From Enterovibrio baiacu (GTDB taxonomy: Bacteria > Pseudomonadota > Gammaproteobacteria > Enterobacterales > Vibrionaceae): DNA of 64,000 nt. The stretch's first letter is position 1. Every line of letters begins with the position of its first letter. The notes below the pieces were generated by a model. It saw only the letters and a program-made list of their open reading frames with translations. It did no database searches and had not been told where the DNA came from. Where the stretch lies: positions 36,453-100,452 of the forward strand of contig NZ_SCHN01000020.1 of the NCBI RefSeq assembly GCF_004120195.1. The letters run 5' to 3'. The position numbers were made by a program, and so were the translations under genes. Positions 58,385 to 64,000 of the stretch are shown in pieces.

Positions 58385-58702
58385 TCAGTTCCACAGTTTT
58401 TCTAGCTCATAGGTTTGGCGTTGCTCATCTTGCATGATGTGAAGCATCACATCACCGAGGTCTAAGACAACCCATTCCCCTTCGTTCTGGCCTTCCATTC
58501 CCAAGGTATTGATGTTCGCAGCATGGGCTTCATCAGCCACATGTTCAGCGATAGAGGCAACATGGCGTTTTGAGTTGCCCGTGCACAACACCATAAAATC
58601 AGTGATGCTACTTTTTTCACGAACATCAAGCGTAACGATGTCGACGGCTTTCATGTCATCTGCTTTATCGACAACAAAGTGTTGAAGTTGTTCCGGAAGC
58701 AA
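58385..58702 (-). CDS. rsfS: Ribosomal silencing factor RsfS
   Basis: RsfS binds L14 of the large subunit and stops subunit joining when nutrients are short. I chose a TTG start at 58702: it follows AAGGGG six bases upstream on the minus strand and gives 105 residues, the E. coli length, with the family start [20 protein letters not shown] at 58756 is in frame but adds 18 non-conserved residues and lacks a ribosome binding site. The core [23 protein letters not shown] and the end LYELEKLW-like YELEKLWN are conserved. Confidence 0.93.
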   Translation of the reverse strand: MLPEQLQHFVVDKADDMKAVDIVTLDVREKSSITDFMVLCTGNSKRHVASIAEHVADEAHAANINTLGMEGQNEGEWVVLDLGDVMLHIMQDEQRQTYELEKLWN

Positions 58703-58833
58703 TGCTTTCCCCTTAATCTTGTCGCGGATCGCCGGTGGGGCGTTTTCGTGATTCACCCAAATCTGGGGCTGTGGATCGAAAAATTATAACACTAGCGAAT
58801 TGGAATAAAATACAGCGTGTTGGGATTTGACGT

Positions 58834-59862
58834 TTAGTTGACAGGTTCACGCATCACAGGATGACCACATATCTCAATCGCGAACGCGGAAAGTGCTGGC
58901 CAAGGCTGGCTGTCAAAATCAGTTTTCACCATTACCTCGATCTCTGCGAGCCGATGAAGCAACAGCATTAACTGAGGCTGCGGCAGACGGTGCAAAGCGG
59001 CAGTCAGAATTGGGCGTCTGTTTTGCCACACTCTGAAATGGTCAAAAAGGTTATTAAGGCTCATGCCTGATGCGCCGTATTCTTGCATCTTACAAAGCTG
59101 AACCAGCTCCTTTTGAATGACACGCAACAGCAAGGTTATCTCCACGCCTTCAGCTTGAAGCTGACGCACAATGCGCACGGCGCGTTTTGCTTTGCCTTCA
59201 ATGAGGGCGTCAGTCAGTTGGAAAGGGGTGTAATGGTTGTGTCGTGACAAAGCCTCTTGAAGACGAATAAGCGTGAGCTCTCCGTCAGGATAAAGCAGTT
59301 GAAGCTTCATCAGGCTTTGCGATAACGCCAATAAGTTACCTTCGTGCCACTGGGCAAGCAGCATCACAGATTCGTGGTCTGGCTTCAAACCAAGCTCACG
59401 ACAACGCGCCTCAATAAAACGTGGAAGCTGCCTTGCATCTGGCGTATTGCACGGAATATATAAGCCGTTTTTTTGGAACAGCGTGAACCACTGCGCGGAC
59501 TCTTGCTTCTTGTTCAGCCTTGGGCCGTCTAAGATGAGCAAAATGTCTTGATGCAAGAAGGGCTCAAGCGCCTTGAGGGCGTTAGCTTGGGCGGCCGTCA
59601 GCGCAGAGTCTGGCAAGGTGAGAATCAATACCTGACGACTGGCAAACAAGCTTAAAGCCTGGCAAACGTCGTAGACCTCTTGCCAATTCAGTTGGTTATC
59701 GACAGAAAAACGGTGTTTCTCTTCGAAACCTTGCTGAAGCGAGGTGTTGAGTATGGATTGAATAGACTCTTGCTTGAGCAGGGGTTCATTGCCGAACAGC
59801 AAGTAAGTCTGACACAAGCCTTGTGAAAGGCGTTGTGTCAGTTGTTCTGGGTAGATCCTCAT
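58834..59862 (-). CDS. holA: DNA polymerase III subunit delta
   Basis: HolA is the wrench subunit of the clamp loader that opens the beta clamp. The 342-residue protein (E. coli 343) starts MRIYPEQLTQRLSQGLCQTYLLFGNEPLLKQE and contains LLILDGPRLNKKQESAQWF and a C-terminal helical collar. Its ATG overlaps the lptE stop by four bases. Order leuS-lptE-holA-rsfS is the usual one. Confidence 0.96.
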   Translation of the reverse strand: MRIYPEQLTQRLSQGLCQTYLLFGNEPLLKQESIQSILNTSLQQGFEEKHRFSVDNQLNWQEVYDVCQALSLFASRQVLILTLPDSALTAAQANALKALEPFLHQDILLILDGPRLNKKQESAQWFTLFQKNGLYIPCNTPDARQLPRFIEARCRELGLKPDHESVMLLAQWHEGNLLALSQSLMKLQLLYPDGELTLIRLQEALSRHNHYTPFQLTDALIEGKAKRAVRIVRQLQAEGVEITLLLRVIQKELVQLCKMQEYGASGMSLNNLFDHFRVWQNRRPILTAALHRLPQPQLMLLLHRLAEIEVMVKTDFDSQPWPALSAFAIEICGHPVMREPVN

Positions 59863-60560
59863 GGGGTGGTGTCACCCTCAACGCTATCTTCGGCTGTGTC
59901 GTCTGATTGCGTTGTTGAATAGCTCGATAACGGCTTACCTTGAGGCTCATCTTTACCATCGAAACGCGTTTCGATAGAGACGGAGGGTTTTTCTTCGCTG
60001 AAGCCTTGGTAAAGCTCACGCAGTGCTTTCTCTTCCGCTTCTTTGCGTTCAAATTCTTCGATATGTGCATTCAGACGAGCAAGCTGTCGCATGATCTGCT
60101 TTGTCGCTTCTACACGCATCTCTTGCGCCAGCATCTCTTCTTCCACAGATTTCGCAAGTGCGGTCAATGGGTTATCAAGGTAGGTGCGACTTAGGGATGT
60201 CGAGAAATTGTAATTGCCCTTGTCTGGAACCGTCACCGTATAGCTGACAGAGTAAGCAAATTGCTTTTCTGCCACACGGCTGTTTTGGTAAAGCGACAAG
60301 GTGCTTTCACCGTAGGACTCACCATTTAGGCGAAGATTAGAAATGCGTTCTGCAGGCGCGATAATGTCGATATCGTGCAAGCGAAGTTGGGTTTTCATTT
60401 CACGGGTGAGCGCCCCGTATTTATCGAAGCTCGTGATTGAAAGCTTCTGAATCTCGTCAGGCAGGTTGTAGCTGCCACGGAGATGGAATCCGCAAGATGC
60501 GGTGGCCAAAGCGGCCACCACAACTAGCAGGGTTCGGAGAGAACGAAAGATCGAGGTCAC
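59859..60560 (-). CDS. lptE: LPS-assembly lipoprotein LptE
   Basis: LptE plugs the LptD barrel and helps insert LPS in the outer membrane. I chose GTG 60560, which has GGGAG about eight bases upstream; a TTG at 60599 is in frame but would place 13 charged residues before the signal peptide. The 233-residue precursor has a signal peptide with lipobox TASC (Cys23), then GFHLRGSYNLPDEIQKLSITS, the family hallmark. It is longer than E. coli LptE (193) owing to an acidic, Ser/Thr-rich C-terminal tail that may be disordered. Confidence 0.94.
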   Translation of the reverse strand: MTSIFRSLRTLLVVVAALATASCGFHLRGSYNLPDEIQKLSITSFDKYGALTREMKTQLRLHDIDIIAPAERISNLRLNGESYGESTLSLYQNSRVAEKQFAYSVSYTVTVPDKGNYNFSTSLSRTYLDNPLTALAKSVEEEMLAQEMRVEATKQIMRQLARLNAHIEEFERKEAEEKALRELYQGFSEEKPSVSIETRFDGKDEPQGKPLSSYSTTQSDDTAEDSVEGDTTP

Positions 60561-60604
60561 CGAATTACTCCCTTTCTTTTCGGTCAAGGGCGTTGGCAAA
60601 GCAA

Positions 60605-63178
60605 TTAGCTTGCAACGATATTAACCAGTTTGCCCGGCACGTAGATCACCTTACGAATGGTTTTCCCTTCGGTGAACTTAACAACGTGCTCGTCGTTTTG
60701 CGCCATGGCTTCAACGTCATCTTTTGCTGCATCTGCTGCAACGGTGATTTTCGCACGAAGCTTGCCGTTAACTTGAACAATGATCAGCTTTTCATCTTCA
60801 ATCATTGCGTTTTGGTCAGCCGTTGGCCATACCGCGTGGTCTACGTCGGTTTCGCCCAGTGCTACCCACAACTCGTTGCTGATGTGCGGCGTGATTGGGT
60901 AAAGCATCACAACAACCGCTTTCAACGCTTCATCAAGGATAGCGCGGTCAGTGTCGGTCTCTTGTGGCGCTTTTGACAGGCGGTTCATCAGTTCCATCAC
61001 CGCGGCAATCGCCGTGTTGAAGGTTTGACGGCGGCCAATGTCATCGCTCACTTTTGCAATGGTCTTGTGAACTTCACGACGTAGCGTTTTCTGATCTGCG
61101 TTCAGTGAAGAAGCATCCAGTGCTGCAACTGCGCCTTTTGACGTGTGGTCGAATACCAATTTCCAGATACGTTTCAGGAAGCGGTTAGCACCTTCTACGC
61201 CTGATTCTTGCCATTCAAGTGTCATGTCAGCAGGAGAGGCAAACATCATGAACAAGCGAACGGTGTCAGCACCGTACTTGTCAACCATCTCTTGCGGGTC
61301 GATACCGTTGTTTTTCGACTTAGACATTTTGGTCATGCCTGAGTGAACAAGGTTGTTACCTTCAGTATCAACAGCGCTAGTGATGCGGCCTTTTTCGTCA
61401 CGCTCAACGGTTACTTCCGTTGGAGAAACCCACACTTTTGCGCCTTTCTCGTTGTTGTAGTAGTACGCATCTGCCAACACCATGCCTTGGCAAAGGAGTT
61501 GTTTGAACGGCTCGTCACTTTCAACCATGCCTGCGTCACGCAGAAGTTTGTGGAAGAAGCGAGAGTACAACAGGTGCATTACTGCGTGCTCGATACCGCC
61601 CACGTATTGGTCAACCGGCAACCAGTAGTTAGCGGCATCTGAATCCAGCATTTGGTCCGCTTTTGGTGAACAGTAACGCGCGTAGTACCAAGAAGACTCC
61701 ATGAAGGTGTCGAAGGTGTCGGTTTCACGCAACGCAGGTTGACCGTTGAAGGTCGTTTCTGCCCACGTTTTGTCCGCTTTGATCGGGCTGGTTACGCCGT
61801 CCATGACAACGTCTTCTGGCAGGATCACTGGCAGTTGGTCAGCAGGTACAGGGTGTACTTGGCCATCTTCAGTGGTCACCATTGGGATTGGAGAACCCCA
61901 GTAGCGTTGACGAGATACACCCCAGTCACGCAGACGGAAGTTAACGGTTTTGTGGCCTTTGCCTTCAGACTCAAGTTTTGCCGCGATTGCGTCAAACGCG
62001 TCTTCAAACGCCAAACCGTCGAATTCGCCTGAGTTGAACAGAACACCTTTTTCAGTGTGTGCTGCTTCAGAAATATCCGGTGCATTGCCGTCTTCAGCCA
62101 AGATCACTGGTGCGATCTCCAAGCCGTACTTGGTTGCAAACTCAAAATCGCGCTGGTCATGACCAGGAACGGCCATCACGGCACCTGTGCCGTAATCCAT
62201 CAATACGAAGTTTGCGACGAACACAGGCACTTCACGGCCGTTTAAAGGATGGATAGCCTTAAGGCCAGTATCCATGCCTTTTTTCTCCATGGTCGCAAGC
62301 TCAGCTTCTGCCACCTTGGTGTTACGGCATTCATCGATAAACGCTGCTAGCTCAGGGTTGGTCTCTGCTGCTTGTGCGGCAAGAGGGTGACCCGCTGCAA
62401 TGCCCACGTACGTCACACCCATTAGGGTGTCAGGACGCGTGGTGTACACTTCTAGATCTGGGTTGCCTGCCACTTTGAATGACAACTCAACACCTTCTGA
62501 ACGACCAATCCAGTTGCGTTGCATGGTTTTCACCATGTCAGGCCAACCTTCTAGGGTGTCTAGGTCGTCAAGTAGCTCTTGTGCGTACGCAGTGATTTTA
62601 ATGAACCACTGTGGAATTTCTTTTTGCTCTACTGGGGTATCACAACGCCAGCAGCAGCCGTCTTCAACCTGTTCGTTCGCAAGAACCGTTTGGTCGTTTG
62701 GACACCAGTTAACAGAAGAAGTCTTCTTGTATACCAGGCCTTTTTCGTAAAGCTTGGTGAAGAACTCTTGTTCCCAGCGGTAGTATTCAGGCGTACAGGT
62801 CGCGAATTCGCGATCCCAATCGTAACCGAAGCCCAGCAGTTTTAGCTGGTTCTTCATATACTCAATATTCTCGTACGTCCAAGGCGCTGGCGCTGTTTTG
62901 TTTTTAACAGCGGCGTTTTCAGCAGGCAGACCAAATGCATCCCAGCCGATTGGCTGCATGACATTCTTGCCTTGCAAACGCTGGTAGCGAGAGATCACAT
63001 CACCGATGGTGTAGTTACGCACGTGACCCATGTGCAGTCGGCCGCTTGGGTACGGGAACATGGATAGGCAGTAGAACTTTTCCTTGTTCGGGTCTTCTTG
63101 AACCACGAAGGTTTTGTTGTTGTCCCAATCAGCCTGAACTTTAGGCTCTATGTCCTGAGGACGGTATTGTTCTTGCAT
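60605..63178 (-). CDS. leuS: Leucyl-tRNA synthetase
   Basis: LeuS charges tRNA-Leu with leucine and edits wrong products. From ATG 63178 it has 857 residues (E. coli 860) and begins [14 protein letters not shown]. The class I motifs are [15 protein letters not shown] near residue 40 and [11 protein letters not shown] near 615; the CP1 editing domain includes [13 protein letters not shown] near 245. An ATG three codons earlier has no support. It heads the long minus-strand block down to dacA and is divergent from ybeL. Confidence 0.97.
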   Translation of the reverse strand: MQEQYRPQDIEPKVQADWDNNKTFVVQEDPNKEKFYCLSMFPYPSGRLHMGHVRNYTIGDVISRYQRLQGKNVMQPIGWDAFGLPAENAAVKNKTAPAPWTYENIEYMKNQLKLLGFGYDWDREFATCTPEYYRWEQEFFTKLYEKGLVYKKTSSVNWCPNDQTVLANEQVEDGCCWRCDTPVEQKEIPQWFIKITAYAQELLDDLDTLEGWPDMVKTMQRNWIGRSEGVELSFKVAGNPDLEVYTTRPDTLMGVTYVGIAAGHPLAAQAAETNPELAAFIDECRNTKVAEAELATMEKKGMDTGLKAIHPLNGREVPVFVANFVLMDYGTGAVMAVPGHDQRDFEFATKYGLEIAPVILAEDGNAPDISEAAHTEKGVLFNSGEFDGLAFEDAFDAIAAKLESEGKGHKTVNFRLRDWGVSRQRYWGSPIPMVTTEDGQVHPVPADQLPVILPEDVVMDGVTSPIKADKTWAETTFNGQPALRETDTFDTFMESSWYYARYCSPKADQMLDSDAANYWLPVDQYVGGIEHAVMHLLYSRFFHKLLRDAGMVESDEPFKQLLCQGMVLADAYYYNNEKGAKVWVSPTEVTVERDEKGRITSAVDTEGNNLVHSGMTKMSKSKNNGIDPQEMVDKYGADTVRLFMMFASPADMTLEWQESGVEGANRFLKRIWKLVFDHTSKGAVAALDASSLNADQKTLRREVHKTIAKVSDDIGRRQTFNTAIAAVMELMNRLSKAPQETDTDRAILDEALKAVVVMLYPITPHISNELWVALGETDVDHAVWPTADQNAMIEDEKLIIVQVNGKLRAKITVAADAAKDDVEAMAQNDEHVVKFTEGKTIRKVIYVPGKLVNIVAS

Positions 63179-63285
63179 CGATGACATCCGGGAAATTGTG
63201 AGATAGGTATAAAATGAATCTGAATAATCGACATAGAATAACTAAAGGTAGAAGGCGCAACAACAGTTGAATGCAGAGGTGGCCT

Positions 63286-63771
63286 ATGTCAGAGCAAAAA
63301 GCAGAGTACAAGTTGATCGTTCAACGGGTTAGCGACGCTTTAAAGCACAGCCCCGAAGAGCTACAACGTTGGGTAGATTTATCAGAGCGTTATTTTGAAG
63401 CCGCATCGGACATGACGAAGGATGAATTGGCCCTGATCGAAGCGTATTTTAAGCGCGATGTGCAGGAGTTCAGCGAGCAATATAATGCGTCTGAAGACCG
63501 TGCAGATGACGGTGAGCTGTTCAAAAGCCTCATTGCCAACACCTTGTGGGAGCAACTCGCAGAAATCACCGATAAGACCCAACTGGAGTGGCGCGAGGTG
63601 CTGAAAGACATTCAACATCACGGCGTTTATCAGTCAGGCGAAGTGGTCGGTCTGGGAATTTTGATTTGTGAAAAATGCGGTAATCAGACTGAACATAGCC
63701 ATGTTGGGGTGCTTACCGATTGCATAAAATGCGGCAGTAAGCATTTTAGTCGCAAGGCGTATCCGGCTTAG
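63286..63771 (+). CDS. ybeL: YbeL/DUF1451 family zinc-ribbon protein
   Basis: A 161-residue protein of the YbeL family, function unknown. The N-terminal two-thirds is helical and charged (LQRWVDLSERYFEAASDMTKDEL); the C terminus has a zinc ribbon CEKCGNQ ... CIKCGSKHF. I chose ATG 63286, preceded by GAGGTGG, over the ATG at 63271. It is divergent from leuS, the same context as in E. coli. A 9-bp repeat array begins 13 bases after the stop. Confidence 0.92.
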   Translation: MSEQKAEYKLIVQRVSDALKHSPEELQRWVDLSERYFEAASDMTKDELALIEAYFKRDVQEFSEQYNASEDRADDGELFKSLIANTLWEQLAEITDKTQLEWREVLKDIQHHGVYQSGEVVGLGILICEKCGNQTEHSHVGVLTDCIKCGSKHFSRKAYPA

Positions 63772-63783
63772 AGCTGGGAGGGC

Positions 63784-63846
63784 AGGAAGAGCAGGAAGAG
63801 CAGGAAGAGCAGGAAGAGCAGGAAGAGCAGGAAGAGCAGGAAGAGC
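63784..63846. repeat. 9-bp tandem array AGGAAGAGC x7 after ybeL
   Basis: Seven exact copies of AGGAAGAGC beginning 13 bases after the ybeL stop codon. Purine-rich on the plus strand, no spacers, no coding start. Confidence 0.95.
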
Positions 63847-63865
63847 AGAGACTGGAAAGAGCAGG

Positions 63866-63907
63866 TCCTAGGCCCTAGGAAAAGCAAAGCGCTAAAGCGC
63901 TAAAGCG
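63866..63907. repeat. Palindrome and 8-bp repeats in the ybeL downstream gap
   Basis: TCCTAGG-C-CCTAGGA forms an odd palindrome at 63866-63880, followed by AAAGCGCT repeated 2.75 times (63886-63907). Part of a dense cluster of simple repeats at the window end. Confidence 0.7.
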
Positions 63908-63945
63908 AAAAGCTTGACCGCGCCTTTGAACCTGAAAAAATATTG

Positions 63946-64000
63946 CAGTACCCAGTACCCAGTACCCAGTACCCAGTACCCAGTACCCAGTACCCAGTAC
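63946..64000. repeat. Heptamer tandem array CCCAGTA x7, running off the window
   Basis: Seven exact CCCAGTA units from 63951 to 63999, preceded by a partial CAGTA, continuing past the window edge. No spacers, so it is not a CRISPR array. Confidence 0.95.

Noticed and set aside
63784..64000. Possible CRISPR array at the window end
   Set aside because: Units of 7-9 bp are directly joined with no spacers and no cas genes are nearby.

Overview
This 64 kb window is a gene-dense stretch of the main chromosome of a marine gamma-proteobacterium of the family Vibrionaceae. The evidence is a complete Na+-translocating NADH:quinone reductase operon (nqrA-F, then apbE and nqrM), a sodium-type polar flagellar stator pair (pomA/pomB), an OmpK/Tsx-type outer membrane channel, Vibrio-type gene order (nusB-thiL-pgpA facing dxs-ispA-xseB, pomAB, thiI), and proteins that read as close Vibrio or E. 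coli orthologues. Codon and base use do not point clearly to Vibrio sensu stricto; Grimontia, Enterovibrio or Photobacterium are reasonable guesses that cannot be settled from the sequence alone. No rRNA, tRNA, CRISPR array, prophage or complete insertion sequence was seen.

Layout. 1-6.2 kb: 3' part of purL, a GNAT acetyltransferase, glnB, a YitT-type membrane protein, and glyA with MetR-like and PurR-like operators upstream. 6.3-12.4 kb: nrdR-ribD-ribE-ribBA, then ribH-nusB, then thiL-pgpA. 12.5-15.6 kb (minus): xseB-ispA-dxs. 15.7-19.1 kb: pomA-pomB behind a good sigma-28 promoter match, then thiI. 19.2-26 kb (minus): panE-yajL, ompK, yajG-ppiA-unknown-ampG, rlmG. 26-34.4 kb: bolA, the nqr operon, apbE-nqrM. 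34.4-45.6 kb: dinB with a LexA box, pepD (minus), a purine permease with a double PurR operator followed by gpt, frsA, crl, proB-proA, and a LysR regulator. 45.5-48 kb (minus): the glycyl-radical pair yjjI-yjjW. 48.4-50.4 kb: one AT-rich orphan gene encoding a PIN-like nuclease domain, a ten-copy heptad repeat and an unknown C-terminal region. 50.5-63.2 kb (minus): leuS-lptE-holA-rsfS-rlmH-mrdA-rodA-rlpA-dacA-ybeD-lipB-lipA, a conserved translation, envelope and lipoate block. 63.3 kb: ybeL and a repeat-rich end.

How the genes work together. Several sets are functional modules: riboflavin synthesis (ribD, ribE, ribBA, ribH) supplies the flavins that NqrB, NqrC and NqrF need, ApbE attaches the covalent FMN, and NqrM helps assemble the Nqr metal centre. 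The sodium gradient made by Nqr drives PomAB. Purine and one-carbon genes (purL, glyA, permease, gpt) carry PurR-like sites where their upstream regions are visible. The mrdA-rodA-rlpA-dacA block shapes the cell wall.

The most unusual items are the PIN-like/heptad-repeat gene, a 112-bp terminal-inverted-repeat element between nqrF and apbE, three short tandem-repeat arrays lying at or close behind genes, a possible 31-codon gene or small RNA in the 0.9 kb gap before the purine permease, and the dual MetR/PurR control region plus leader hairpin of glyA.
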